64,000 nucleotides of DNA from Ga0077536 sp943370145 (GTDB lineage Bacteria > Pseudomonadota > Gammaproteobacteria > Ga0077536): contig CALRPY020000012.1 of assembly GCA_943370145.1 (NCBI GenBank), positions 1-64,000 on the forward strand. Direction: 5' to 3'. Below are positions 42,839 to 52,168 of the stretch, piece after piece. The notes below the pieces were generated by a model. It ran no database searches and was not told the DNA's origin. It worked only from the letters and a program-made list of their open reading frames with translations. Within the stretch, counting starts at the first letter, position 1. Each line of letters starts with the position of its first letter. The position numbers and the translations under genes are program-made.

Positions 42839-43501
42839 ATGAACGACCCAGCCGAAATCCGCGCGCGCCTCGCACGCATCGACACCACCCATCTCGCCGA
42901 CGCGAACAAGGCCATCCGCGCGATGGATGCGGGCATGCGCCCCGTGCGCACGGGCCTGAAGCTCATCGGCCGCGCGCACACCGTGCGCTGCTGCGAGGAC
43001 TTCCTGACCGTCATCGCGGGCCTTGCCGCCGCCGAAGCAGGCGATGTCCTCGTCATCGACACGCAGGGCAGTCGCCGCGCGGTGCTCGGCGAACTCTTCT
43101 CGCTGGAAGCGGCGCGCAAGGGGCTGGCCGGCATCGTCGTCGACGGCCTCGTGCGCGACACCAGCACCATTCGCGAACTCGATCTGCCGGTCTACGCGCG
43201 TGGCACCTGCCCGCAGGCCGGCACGATCAACCGCTGGTTCGCGACCCAGGTGCCGGTGCCCTGCGGCGGCGTGATCGTCACGCCGGGCGAACTGCTGTTC
43301 GGCGATGACGACGGCATCCTCGTCGCCACGCCCGCCGAAGTCCTGGCCGCGCTGCCGCAGGCCGAGGCGATCGCCGCGCGCGAAACGGCGCTGATCGCGC
43401 GGCTGCGCGCGGGCGAGGCGCTGGGCGACATGGTCAACGCCGCCGAACATCTCGCGAACGTGCAGGCCGGCCGGCCGAGCGCGCTGCGTTTCGACATCTG
43501 A
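42839..43501 (+). CDS. RraA-family protein (4-hydroxy-4-methyl-2-oxoglutarate aldolase-like)
   Basis: I chose ATG 42839, giving 220 residues. It shows the RraA/HMG-aldolase fold signatures: THLADANKAIRAM, DVLVIDTQGSRRAVLGELFS, the conserved GIVVDGLVRDTSTIRELDLPVYARG (substrate-binding Arg and Asp), and ELLFGDDDGILV. Members are divalent-metal aldolases/decarboxylases or, in E. coli, an RNase E inhibitor. The intact metal-binding residues favour an enzyme. It is 12 bp before the lipocalin-like gene. Confidence 0.85.
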   Translation: MNDPAEIRARLARIDTTHLADANKAIRAMDAGMRPVRTGLKLIGRAHTVRCCEDFLTVIAGLAAAEAGDVLVIDTQGSRRAVLGELFSLEAARKGLAGIVVDGLVRDTSTIRELDLPVYARGTCPQAGTINRWFATQVPVPCGGVIVTPGELLFGDDDGILVATPAEVLAALPQAEAIAARETALIARLRAGEALGDMVNAAEHLANVQAGRPSALRFDI

Positions 43502-43513
43502 GGAGTTTCCACG

Positions 43514-43954
43514 ATGAGCACCCCATCCTTTGCCGGCACCTGGCACCTGGTCGACGCGTTTGCGCTGACGCCCGACGGCAAGCGCCTGCCGTCGCCGCTG
43601 GGCGAGAAGGTCCTCGGGCAGATCATGTACGACAGCGCGGGCAACATGTCCGCGCAGCTGATGAGCGAGGGACGCCCCCTGTTCTCCTCGCGCAGCATGG
43701 ACGACACGCCGTGCGAAGAGGTGAAGCAGGCCTTCCTCAGCTTCACCAGTTACTGGGGCGCCTACACCCTCGATCCCGTCGCCGGCACCGTGACCCATCA
43801 CGTCACCGGCGCTTCCGCGCCGAGTTGGCCCGGTGGCGACCAGGTGCGCTACTACGAACTCGCGGGCTCACGCCTCACGCTGAAGACGCCGCCGATTCGC
43901 GGCCGTGACGGCGTGAAACTCGTGCAGCAGCTGATCTGGGAAAAGGTCGCCTGA
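43514..43954 (+). CDS. Lipocalin-like domain protein
   Basis: The 146-residue protein begins FAGTWHLVDAFALTPDGKR and continues as a repeated beta pattern (YDSAGNMSAQLMSEGRP, SYWGAYTLDPVAGTVTHHV), matching the Lipocalin_5 family of bacterial small-molecule binding proteins. No signal peptide. It probably shares a transcript with the RraA-like gene. Confidence 0.75.
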   Translation: MSTPSFAGTWHLVDAFALTPDGKRLPSPLGEKVLGQIMYDSAGNMSAQLMSEGRPLFSSRSMDDTPCEEVKQAFLSFTSYWGAYTLDPVAGTVTHHVTGASAPSWPGGDQVRYYELAGSRLTLKTPPIRGRDGVKLVQQLIWEKVA

Positions 43955-44112
43955 GCACGGGGCGCGCGGCCGGACCGGAATCCCCGGGTCCTCGTCCCGG
44001 CATGCGCACGGTGGCTGGTGACCGCAGGGCCGTCGCATCGCCTGATTGACGGCGCGGCGCGGGCCCGTGATGCTCGCGCCGAGTCACCCGCCTGCCACGC
44101 AAGGAGCCGCAG

Positions 44113-45165
44113 ATGGCAATCGATCCCGACCAGCTGAACGCCACCCTGTCGCGCATGATCGCCGACGTCGCCGCCGCCGCGACGGGGCCGCTCGTCGTGC
44201 TCGGTGAGCGCCTGGGTCTCTTTCGCGCGCTGGCGGCCCACGGCCCCCTGAGCTCGCAGGAACTCGCGGCGAAGACGGGCTGCCACGAGCGCTACCTGCG
44301 CGAATGGCTCAACACCCTCGTGGCCGCCGAGTACGTGCAGTACGAGCGGGCGAGCGACCGCTATTCGATGAGTCCCGAGCAGGCAGCCTGCCTCGCCGAC
44401 CCCGACAGCCCGGTCGCGATCGCTGGCGGCTATTACGGGATCATGGCGCTCTACCACGACGAGCCGAAGGTCGAAGAGGCATTCAGGAGCGGCAAGGGCA
44501 TCGCCTGGGGCGAGCATCACAGCTGCCTGTTCTGCGCCGCCGAGAAGTTCTTCGGTCCGGGCTACAAGGCCAATCTCGTCGAGCACTGGCTGCCGCAGCT
44601 CGACGGGGTCGTCGACAAACTGCGCCGCGGCGCGCGCGTGGCCGATGTCGGCTGCGGCCATGCCCTGTCGACGCGGTTGATGGCGCGCGCGTTCCCGAAC
44701 GCCGAATTCGACGGCATCGATTACCACCCGCCGTCCATTGCCCACGCCACCGAACTCGCGGCGAGCTGGGGCCTGTCGAACATCCACTTCCGCACGGGCG
44801 GTGCGGGCGACTTCACCGGCACCTATGACCTGATCACCTTCTTCGACAGCCTGCACGACATGGGCGACCCCACCGCGATCGCGCGCCATGTCGGGCAGCG
44901 TCTCGCGCCGGGCGGCACCTGGATGGTCGTCGAACCCGCCGCAGGCGACTCCGTCGCGGACAACATCAACCCGATCGCGCGCGCCTTCTACGCGTTCTCG
45001 ACGATGGTCTGCGTGCCGGTGTCCCTGAGCCAGCCGGGCCGCGCCGGCCTCGGCGCGCAGGCCGGTCCGGCGAAGACCGTCGAGGTGATCAGGGGCGGCG
45101 GTTTCGGCGACGTGCGCGTGGTCGCGAGCTCACCGACGAATTTCGTGATCGCCGCGCGCGTGTAG
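44113..45165 (+). CDS. Class-I SAM-dependent methyltransferase with winged-helix N-terminus
   Basis: The 350-residue product has an N-terminal winged-helix dimerisation region (LGLFRALAAHGPLSSQELAA, REWLNTLVAAEYV) like that of plant-type O-methyltransferases and Rv2258c-like proteins, followed by the SAM domain with motif I ADVGCGHALSTRLM. A catalytic His is plausible in FFDSLHDMGDP. Substrate unknown; small-molecule methylation is likely. It stands 158 bp after the lipocalin-like gene. Confidence 0.85.
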   Translation: MAIDPDQLNATLSRMIADVAAAATGPLVVLGERLGLFRALAAHGPLSSQELAAKTGCHERYLREWLNTLVAAEYVQYERASDRYSMSPEQAACLADPDSPVAIAGGYYGIMALYHDEPKVEEAFRSGKGIAWGEHHSCLFCAAEKFFGPGYKANLVEHWLPQLDGVVDKLRRGARVADVGCGHALSTRLMARAFPNAEFDGIDYHPPSIAHATELAASWGLSNIHFRTGGAGDFTGTYDLITFFDSLHDMGDPTAIARHVGQRLAPGGTWMVVEPAAGDSVADNINPIARAFYAFSTMVCVPVSLSQPGRAGLGAQAGPAKTVEVIRGGGFGDVRVVASSPTNFVIAARV

Positions 45166-45451
45166 CGGGCGCTGGCGTGACGCGGCGCCGGGTCCCGGCC
45201 AGGCGCTGCCGCCGCGTCTTGGCCGCACGGCGCACGCTGCCTCTATACTCTCGGGTGCCGGGGCGCCCGAGGAGCGCAGCGCGGCAAGGATGCGCGCCTC
45301 CTCGTCCGCGACATCATGACGCCCGCGTTCATGCCCGGCACCCGTGCCACGTGACGGCGCCCGCCGTGCCCGACCAGGTCGGTGCGCAGTGGTTCGAAGT
45401 CATCGAAATCCTGAATCCGGGCGGCAGCCTGGTCTACCGAGGTCCTGCAAC

Positions 45452-46510
45452 ATGCACAGAAGCCCCACCGACGACCTGCGCGTCATAGGGACCACCGAGG
45501 TCATCGCGCCGTCGTCCCTCAGCTTCGCGCTGCCGATCACCGACGCCGCCGCCGACACCGTCAATACCGGGCGCGCCACCGTGCGTCGCATCCTCGCCGG
45601 AGAGGATCCGCGGCTGCTGGTCGTGGTCGGTCCCTGCTCGGTGCACGACCCCGAGGCGGCACTCGACTATGCACGACGCCTGCGCGACTTCGCGCCCGGG
45701 ATCGCCGACGACCTCTACATCGTGATGCGGACCTATTTCGAGAAGCCGCGCACGACCGTCGGCTGGAAGGGGCTCGTCAATGATCCCGGCATCGACGGCA
45801 GTTTCCGCATCAACGACGGCCTGCACATCGCGCGCCGCCTGCTGCTCCAGCTCAACGAGATGGGGATGCCGGTCGGCACCGAATTCCTCGACCCGATAAG
45901 CCCCCAGTACATCGCGGACCTCGTCAGCTGGGGCGCGATTGGCGCGCGCACGACCGAGAGCCAGGTGCATCGCGAACTCGCGAGCGGACTGTCGTGCCCG
46001 ATCGGTTTCAAGAACGGCACCGACGGCAGCGTGCAGGTCGCGGTCGACGCAGTGCTCGCCGCGAGCCATCCCCACCATTTCCTCGGCGTGACCAAGGCCG
46101 GCGGCGTCGCCGTGATCGCGACCGCCGGCAATCCGGACTGCCACATCATCCTGCGCGGCGGTCGCCAGCCGAACTACGACGCGGCAGCGATCGAGGACGC
46201 CGCGTCGCGCATGGTGAAAGCGGGACTTCCACCGCGCCTCATCATCGACCTCAGTCACGGCAACAGCAGCAAGCAGTTCGCAAGGCAGCTCGACGTCGGC
46301 CAGGCTGTCGCCGACCAGCTCGCCGCCGGCGACAAACGCATCACCGGCGTGATGATCGAGAGCTTCATCCAGGAAGGCCGCCAGGATGCGAAGCCGGGCT
46401 GCACGCTGGCCTACGGCCAGAGCATCACGGATGCGTGCATCGGCTGGGACGCTACGAAGACACTGCTGAAGGCGCTCGCCGCCGGCGCGCGCGAACGACG
46501 CGTGCGTTGA
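45452..46510 (+). CDS. 3-deoxy-7-phosphoheptulonate synthase (type I DAHP synthase)
   Basis: This is the first enzyme of the shikimate pathway, condensing PEP and erythrose-4-phosphate. I chose ATG 45452, giving 352 residues of the AroG/AroF/AroH class, with VVVGPCSVHDPEAALDYA, GARTTESQVHRELASGLSCPIGFKNGTDG and DLSHGNSSK. I cannot assign the feedback inhibitor from sequence. The 286-bp region upstream has no convincing gene. Confidence 0.95.
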   Translation: MHRSPTDDLRVIGTTEVIAPSSLSFALPITDAAADTVNTGRATVRRILAGEDPRLLVVVGPCSVHDPEAALDYARRLRDFAPGIADDLYIVMRTYFEKPRTTVGWKGLVNDPGIDGSFRINDGLHIARRLLLQLNEMGMPVGTEFLDPISPQYIADLVSWGAIGARTTESQVHRELASGLSCPIGFKNGTDGSVQVAVDAVLAASHPHHFLGVTKAGGVAVIATAGNPDCHIILRGGRQPNYDAAAIEDAASRMVKAGLPPRLIIDLSHGNSSKQFARQLDVGQAVADQLAAGDKRITGVMIESFIQEGRQDAKPGCTLAYGQSITDACIGWDATKTLLKALAAGARERRVR

Positions 46511-46671
46511 AGTGAGGTCGCCCCGGGCCGCTGCCGCGATTGTTGCAACGCAAAGACGAAAGCCCGCCACACCGGGCCTGGCCTCCCCCATCGGAGGTCG
46601 GGACAGACGCTGAATTTCCTGCTAGAAGTGACTGCTCGCCCTGGGCGGTCGAAGCGCGCAGCGGAGGACAC

Positions 46672-47445
46672 ATGCAACTCGGCGTCGAGCAGGTCGCGCA
46701 GTACGCGCGTGACGGACTCTTCCACTTCACCGGCCTGTTCGATGCGGCGGAGATCGCCGCCCTGAAAGCGGAGCAGGCGCGCATCCTCGCGCTCGATCTC
46801 GACGCCCACCTGCGCGCCGCGAGCGGCGAGTTCCTCGGCACGACAGCGATGGATCGGGTCAGCCCGCTGTACGCGCGCCTGCTGCGCGACGAGCGCCTGC
46901 TCGGCATCGCCGAACAGCTGCTCGGCCCCGAGCTCTACTGCCACCAGTACAAGATCATCCTCAAGCAGCCCTTCGGCAAACTGTCGCTGCCCTGGCACCA
47001 GGACTACGGGCCGTGGCTGCACCACGACGGCATGCCGGCGCCGAAGGCGATCAGCATCGGCATCTATCTCGACGAGGTGACCGAGTTCAACGGGCCGATC
47101 GTCTACATCCCCGGTTCCCACGCCGACGGCCTGATCGAATACGAAGTCATCCCTGTGCCCGGTACGACCCCCATTCCGAGCCTGCCGGATGCGACGGTCG
47201 CGAAACTCGCGGCACGCGGTGGACTCGTCGCGCCGAAAGGACCGCAAGGGTCGGTGACGATCTTCGACAGCTGCATGGCCCACGCCTCGGGCCAGAACCT
47301 GTCGCCGTATCCGCGCAACCTCATCTACCTGAGTTACAACCCGGTCAGCAACGCGATTCGCAAGCCGACGCGCCCGACCCATTTCGCGTCGCAGGACTTC
47401 ACGCCCTTGACGCGCGCACCGCGCGCCGCGCTGCTGGCGCCATGA
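46672..47445 (+). CDS. Phytanoyl-CoA dioxygenase-family (PhyH) oxygenase
   Basis: The 257-residue Fe(II)/2-oxoglutarate dioxygenase has the facial triad H-x-D at 109-111 (PWHQDYGPW) and the distal His204 (CMAHASGQN), with the FNGPIVYIPGSH segment typical of the family. Such enzymes hydroxylate small substrates or fatty acyl-CoA. The ATG is preceded by GGAGG. Its stop overlaps the next start (ATGA), so it is coupled to the Rieske oxygenase. Substrate unknown. Confidence 0.88.
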   Translation: MQLGVEQVAQYARDGLFHFTGLFDAAEIAALKAEQARILALDLDAHLRAASGEFLGTTAMDRVSPLYARLLRDERLLGIAEQLLGPELYCHQYKIILKQPFGKLSLPWHQDYGPWLHHDGMPAPKAISIGIYLDEVTEFNGPIVYIPGSHADGLIEYEVIPVPGTTPIPSLPDATVAKLAARGGLVAPKGPQGSVTIFDSCMAHASGQNLSPYPRNLIYLSYNPVSNAIRKPTRPTHFASQDFTPLTRAPRAALLAP

Positions 47446-48668
47446 CCGGGTCCGCGCTGGACGCAGCGACGGTCGCCGAGTGGCTCGCGCGCATCGCGCA
47501 TGAACGTGCGCGCAGCGCGCCGCCCGACGACTTTCCCGCCTTGCCCGACATTCCACCGGGACGCTACACGGACGCCGAGTGGTTCGCGGTCGAGCGCCGC
47601 GTGATGTGGCAGCGGACCTGGCTCTACGCCGGCCATGTCGATCAGCTGCCCGACAAGGGCAGCTATTTCCTGTGGCGGCACGGCAGCGCCCCCATCGTCG
47701 TCATTCGCGGTGACGACGGCATCGTCCGCGCGTTCTACAACACCTGCCGCCATCGCGGCGCGCCGGTGCTGCGCGAGGACGCGGGACAGGCGGGCGGCGC
47801 GCTGGTGTGCGGCTACCACGGCTGGACCTACGACCGTCAGGGTCAGCTGCGCGGCGTGACCGAGCGTCGCGACTGGGCGGGCCTCGACACCGGCTGCCGC
47901 AACCTCGTTGCCGTGCGCTGCGAGCGGTTCGCGAACTGGCTCTTCGTCAACGAGGACCAGAACGCGGAACCCCTCGCCGACTTCCTCGAGCCGGTCGCGC
48001 GTTACATGCGCCACCTGCCGCTGGACAGCCTTCGCCTCGTGAACCGGCGTGAAGTCGAAGTCCGCTGCAACGTGAAGGTGCTCGTCGACAACTTCCTCGA
48101 GGCCTATCACTTCAATCTGCTGCACCCGAAGACTTCCGATCGCATCTTCGACAACCAGGGCACCAGCGTGCACCTGTGGCGCAACGGGCACTCGATGATG
48201 CTGTCGCCGAATCGCCGCGACGACTGGGTGGATCCCGGTACCGTCGGCATGCCGGAGATGGCGCACGTCACCGCGATCGAACGCCACCACAACCCGAGCT
48301 ACAGCCTGTTCCCCAACCTCATCCTGCCGATCGCCCCGAGCGGCATGCCCTGCGTCGCGCTCTGGCCGCGGACCGCGCGCACCTCGGTGCTCGAGGTGCT
48401 GTGGTTCGCGCCGGACTGGGGCGGCGGGCCGCGCGATCCGCTGTGGGAGACGCGCATCGCGAATTTCGATCGCATCGTCGACGAGGACATCCAGTTCGCC
48501 GAGCCGATGCAGCACACGATCGAGTCGCCGGGCTTCACCGGTGTCCCGCTCAGCTACCAGGAGCGGCGCATCTACCACTGGCACGAGGAAGTGGACCGGC
48601 GCATCGGCGTGCACCGCGTGCCGCCCCAGATGCGCATCACGCAGTGCCTCGATGCCTTCGTCGAATGA
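47442..48668 (+). CDS. Rieske-type aromatic ring-hydroxylating oxygenase, alpha subunit
   Basis: The 408-residue protein has a Rieske [2Fe-2S] centre with Cys102/His104 and Cys123/His126 (CRHRG and CGYHGW), and a mononuclear iron site with His223 and His228 in NFLEAYHFNLLH. It is an oxygenase alpha subunit. No reductase or ferredoxin gene is next to it, so the electron donor is elsewhere. It overlaps the PhyH gene by four bases and precedes an acyl-CoA synthetase by 22 bp. Confidence 0.92.
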   Translation: MTGSALDAATVAEWLARIAHERARSAPPDDFPALPDIPPGRYTDAEWFAVERRVMWQRTWLYAGHVDQLPDKGSYFLWRHGSAPIVVIRGDDGIVRAFYNTCRHRGAPVLREDAGQAGGALVCGYHGWTYDRQGQLRGVTERRDWAGLDTGCRNLVAVRCERFANWLFVNEDQNAEPLADFLEPVARYMRHLPLDSLRLVNRREVEVRCNVKVLVDNFLEAYHFNLLHPKTSDRIFDNQGTSVHLWRNGHSMMLSPNRRDDWVDPGTVGMPEMAHVTAIERHHNPSYSLFPNLILPIAPSGMPCVALWPRTARTSVLEVLWFAPDWGGGPRDPLWETRIANFDRIVDEDIQFAEPMQHTIESPGFTGVPLSYQERRIYHWHEEVDRRIGVHRVPPQMRITQCLDAFVE

Positions 48669-48690
48669 GCGGCCCACCGGGGCGGCCGCA

Positions 48691-50244
48691 ATGAACCGGG
48701 GCCCGCAGGCCGATGCCCTCCCCGCGACGAGGCTCGCCGGCTTCACCGACATCGCGCAGTGCATCGGCGCGACCGCCGCGCGCCGGGGCGGGCACGTTGC
48801 GGTGGACGACGGCACGCGCGCGCTGGACTACGCCGAATTCGATCGCCGCGCGTGGGCGGCGGCCGCCGCGCTGCGCGCGCTCGGCATCGCCTCCGGCGAT
48901 CGCGTCGCCGTGCTCGCGGAGAACCGCATCGAGTACCTCGAACTCGCGCTGGCGGCCGCACGCACGGGCAGCATCCTCGCCGCGCTGAACTGGCGCTTCT
49001 CGGCGCCGGAAATCGCGCACTGCGTGCGGCTGACCGCGCCCGCCGTCGTGTTCGTCTCGCAACGCTTCCTGCCGCTGCTGCGCGAGGCGGCCATCGACGA
49101 TATCCGCGTGGTCCTGCTCGACGACGAATACGACGCGCTGCTCGCACCCGAACTCGCCAGGGGACCCGCGCGGCTCGCCTGCGCCCTCGACGCCGAGGAC
49201 GGTTACATCATCCTGTACACGAGCGGCACGACCGGCATGTCGAAGGCGGCGCTGATCAACCATCGCGCCGAGGCCGCGCGGCTCATGCTCGGCCGCATCG
49301 ACTCGATGCTCGCGCCGGGTGACAACTTCGTCGCGTGGGCGCCGCTGTTCCACATGGTGGCGCTGGAGCACGCGCTGCACGTGCTCGCGCTCGGGGGCAC
49401 GGTCCACGTCGTCGACGGCGCCGACATCGACCGCATCGTCGACCTTGCGATCGCTGTGCCGCAGTGGTGGCTGGTGCTGCTGCCCGGCATGATCGACCGT
49501 GTCGTCGACGCGATGGCCAGCCGTGGCAAGCCGCCGGCGCCGCTTAAAATCGTCGGCGCGCTGGCCGACCTCGTCAGCCCCGATCTCGTTGCCGCCACCT
49601 CGCGCCTGTTCCGGGCGCCGTACTGGAACACCTTCGGCTCGACGGAAACCGGCATGCTGCCCTTCGCCGGCACGTGCTTCGGCCCCGGCGAGCGCCCTGC
49701 AACGCTCGCCAAGGCCATGAACTCGAACCACCTGTTCAAGCTCGTCGACGACGAGGATCGGGAAGTGGCGCGCGGCCAGCCGGGCGAGGTCGCGGTGCGC
49801 GGGCCGACGATATTCAGCGGTTACTGGAATGCCGGGGCCGCCAACGCGCAGGAATTCCGCAGCGGCTGGTTTCACATGGGCGATGTGTTCGTCGAGCGCG
49901 AAGATGGCCGCTACGACTACGTCGATCGCGCGAAATACCTCATCAAGACCGGCGCCGAGAATGTCTATCCGGCCGAAATCGAGCGCGCGCTGATGGCCGA
50001 TCCCCGGGTGATGGAGGCGGTGGTCGTGCGGCGCGCCGATGCGCGCTGGGGCGAGGTCCCGGTGGCCTTCGTGTGCTGCCAGCACCCGCCGCCGGGCGCG
50101 GACGAACTGTTCGCGGTCTGTGCGGCGGGCCTCGCGCGCTACAAGCAGCCGAAGGAAATCCGCTTCGTCGCCTCCCCCGACGACTTCCCGAGCAGCACCT
50201 CGGGCAAGGTCCAGCGCCAGGCGCTGGAGAAGCTCCTGCGCTGA
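48691..50244 (+). CDS. Class-I adenylate-forming acyl-CoA synthetase
   Basis: The 517-residue product has the AMP-binding P-loop YTSGTTGMSKAA, the adenine-binding NTFGSTETG, GYWNAG, the hinge DRAKYLIKTGAENVYPAEIE and the C-terminal Lys in SSTSGKVQRQ. It is a fatty acid/aryl acid CoA ligase. It follows the two oxygenases, which suggests that activation to a CoA thioester is part of the same catabolic or biosynthetic route. Confidence 0.92.
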   Translation: MNRGPQADALPATRLAGFTDIAQCIGATAARRGGHVAVDDGTRALDYAEFDRRAWAAAAALRALGIASGDRVAVLAENRIEYLELALAAARTGSILAALNWRFSAPEIAHCVRLTAPAVVFVSQRFLPLLREAAIDDIRVVLLDDEYDALLAPELARGPARLACALDAEDGYIILYTSGTTGMSKAALINHRAEAARLMLGRIDSMLAPGDNFVAWAPLFHMVALEHALHVLALGGTVHVVDGADIDRIVDLAIAVPQWWLVLLPGMIDRVVDAMASRGKPPAPLKIVGALADLVSPDLVAATSRLFRAPYWNTFGSTETGMLPFAGTCFGPGERPATLAKAMNSNHLFKLVDDEDREVARGQPGEVAVRGPTIFSGYWNAGAANAQEFRSGWFHMGDVFVEREDGRYDYVDRAKYLIKTGAENVYPAEIERALMADPRVMEAVVVRRADARWGEVPVAFVCCQHPPPGADELFAVCAAGLARYKQPKEIRFVASPDDFPSSTSGKVQRQALEKLLR

Positions 50245-50320
50245 AGCCGTGGCCGCCGCGCGCGTCGCTGGGCGTGCCGAGGCTGGCGTGACTGATACCT
50301 GCGACCTAGACTCGGAGCCA

Positions 50321-51127
50321 ATGGACAGACCCGCGCCGCCCCAGGCCATCATCCGCGACCTCGCGACCGGCCAGGCCCTGCAGTGGCTGGCGCGTGCATG
50401 GCGCGACTTCCGGCGCAGTTCACTCATCGGCGCAGCGCACGGCGTGCTGCTCGCCACCTTCGGCCTGCTGTTGCTGCTCGTTGCCGGCAATCGCTTCTGG
50501 CTGCTGGCCGGCGCCTTCTCCGGCTTCCTGCTCGTCGCGCCGGTGCTCGCCGTGGGCCTGTATGCGGTGAGCCGCGCACTGGAGCGCGGCGAGCCGGTCA
50601 GCTTCGCGCTCGTGCTGCGCACCTGGCTCAGCTGGCGGGGGCGCGAGCGCCACGACTGGCGGCTGGTGCGATTCGGTCTGCTGCTCGCGCTCGCCGGCAC
50701 GGGCTGGGTGATGACCTCGGCGTCGCTGATCACGCTGTTCGCGCCGGCGCCGATTGCGAGCCCGCTCGACTTCCTGCACCACGTCGTGCTCGGGCGCGAT
50801 CACTACCTGTTCGAAGCCTGGCTCGCGCTCGGGGGCGTGCTCGCCGCGCCGGTGTTCGCGTCCAGCGTGATCACCCTGCCGCTGCTGCTGGACCGGCGCA
50901 TCGGCGTGCTCGACGCGGTGCTGACGAGCTGGCGCGCGGTGCTGGAGAACCCGCTGCCGCTCGCGGTGTGGGCGGGACTCATCATGGCCCTGACGACGCT
51001 CGGCCTCATGCCGCTGCTGCTCGGGCTTGTCGTCGTCGTGCCCCTGCTCGGCCACGCGAGCTGGCATGCCTATCGCGACACGGTGGATGCCTCCGCGCTG
51101 CCGATGCGTGACAACGGGGGCGCGTGA
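50321..51127 (+). CDS. DUF2189 membrane protein
   Basis: I chose ATG 50321, giving 268 residues with about six transmembrane helices. The pattern (WRDFRRSSLIGAAHG near the N-terminus, GHASWHAYRDTVD at the C-terminus) is that of DUF2189 proteins, of unknown function. It overlaps the next gene by one base (TGATG), so the two are probably a pair. Confidence 0.8.
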   Translation: MDRPAPPQAIIRDLATGQALQWLARAWRDFRRSSLIGAAHGVLLATFGLLLLLVAGNRFWLLAGAFSGFLLVAPVLAVGLYAVSRALERGEPVSFALVLRTWLSWRGRERHDWRLVRFGLLLALAGTGWVMTSASLITLFAPAPIASPLDFLHHVVLGRDHYLFEAWLALGGVLAAPVFASSVITLPLLLDRRIGVLDAVLTSWRAVLENPLPLAVWAGLIMALTTLGLMPLLLGLVVVVPLLGHASWHAYRDTVDASALPMRDNGGA

Positions 51128-51351
51128 TGCCCGGCACGATCCTCGGCTTCACCGAGGAGGAAATCGCGCGCTTCGGCCTCACCTTCGGCCTCGGCGCCTT
51201 CATGCTCTACATGCTGTTCATCATCGGGCAGCTGGCGTGGGAGTCGAAGGCCGGTCGCTTCGGCACCTTCGTGCTCTTCCTCGGCCTTGCCTTCGGCATG
51301 GTGGGCTTCATCGCGAAATTCGTGATCCAGTGGTTCATCGAGCGGCAGTGA
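51127..51351 (+). CDS. DUF2788 small membrane protein
   Basis: The 74-residue protein has two helices (about 15-37 and 45-70) with a charged loop, ESKAGRFG. It fits DUF2788. ATG 51127 overlaps the previous stop; a GTG at 51124 is in frame. It is the last gene before the repeat-rich gene-free block. Confidence 0.75.
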   Translation: MPGTILGFTEEEIARFGLTFGLGAFMLYMLFIIGQLAWESKAGRFGTFVLFLGLAFGMVGFIAKFVIQWFIERQ

Positions 51352-51512
51352 GCTTCGCCTCTCCCGCATGCGGGCTGCCTGCTGGTCACATTTTTTCCAG
51401 CCGTTTCACATGAAGCCGTCGCTTGCCCTGTGATGAATGGCCGTCGTGACGGCAGGCTTTCGGAATAGCCACCGGGCAACGGTGTCCCGCGCTGCGCTCA
51501 GAGGGTCTGGGC

Positions 51513-51553
51513 GGAGAAAAGGTGTCAGATTTAAAATCTGACACCTTTTCTCC
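51513..51553. repeat. Palindromic element, copy 1 (41-bp perfect dyad)
   Basis: The inner arm GGTGTCAGATTT (51521-51532) pairs across a single central base (51533) with AAATCTGACACC (51534-51545). Outer arms GGAGAAAA and TTTTCTCC are also perfectly paired, giving 20-bp arms. Confidence 0.95.
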
Positions 51554-51663
51554 TTTCCTCGCCTCGATTTGGCAGCGGGCAAGCAGTTTCACAGCAACGG
51601 TCATGACGCGCGTGCATCACCCGCGCCTGTCGGGGAGCTTGGCCCCGCCCCCTCAGGCCTGAG

Positions 51664-51704
51664 GGGGGAAAGGTGTCAGATTTCAAATCTGACACCTTTT
51701 CTCC
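51664..51704. repeat. Palindromic element, copy 2
   Basis: The 12-bp inner arms are identical to those of copy 1 (51672-51683 and 51685-51696) around a central C. The right outer arm is TTTTCTCC, but the left outer side is GGGGGAAA and no longer pairs fully. Confidence 0.93.
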
Positions 51705-51781
51705 ATCTGTTCGCGACGCGCGTGATGCCGCGCTTCACCTAGCCACGGGCAGTGTGCATCGTCCGTAGTGCTGGGGTATAG

Positions 51782-52072
51782 CCACCGAACGCCGAGAACA
51801 CCGAGGGGGAATGGCGTAGACAGATGACGCCCGGAACGCATTGCCGCAGCGGAGGCGCATCCATCAATTCACTGTTCTTCTCCGTGTCCTCCGTGCACTC
51901 CGTGGTGAAACCCGGCGTTGCCGCGGCAACAGACGCCGAATTTTGACCACGGAGCGCACGGAGGACACGGAGAAGACGCATTTTTCGAGCGTGGTCCGGG
52001 GCAAAGTTCATGCCTTCGACCGTTGGCTGAGCCTCACTCGAAAAATCTCGGTGTTCTCGGCGTTCTCGGTGG
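51782..52072. repeat. 291-bp nested inverted repeat
   Basis: Outer arms: 51782-51805 pairs with 52047-52072 (24 bases against 26, differing by a 2-base gap). Middle arms: 51878-51906 pairs with 51946-51974, 29 bases each with one mismatch; they contain CTCCGTGTCCTCCGTG. The loop holds a further dyad, GTTGCCGCGGCAAC. The whole could fold as one long cruciform or hairpin. Confidence 0.85.
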
Positions 52073-52147
52073 CCCATCAAGGTCTGCACCCCGGTACCCG
52101 CGTCCAAATGTGACCAAGACACAGCCCGGGGCGGGAGAGGCGAAGAC
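51976..52147 (+). repeat. Long repeat unit, copy C
   Basis: This stretch aligns over about 170 bp with 61761-61931. Shared blocks include ACTCGAAAAAT, TCTCGGTGGCCCATCA, CACCCCGG-type runs, and CCCGGGGCGGGAGAGGCGAA at the right end. A weaker partial copy (TCGGTGGCCCATCAG onwards) lies at about 52255-52310. Confidence 0.8.
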
Positions 52148-52168
52148 CCGCGCCCGCGTGCCTCAGAA

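Noticed and set aside
45177..45488. A 103-codon open frame before the DAHP synthase gene
   Set aside because: The composition is Arg/Pro/Ala-rich with no recognisable motif, and the frame runs into the start of the aro gene in another phase. It looks like an open frame due to high GC content.
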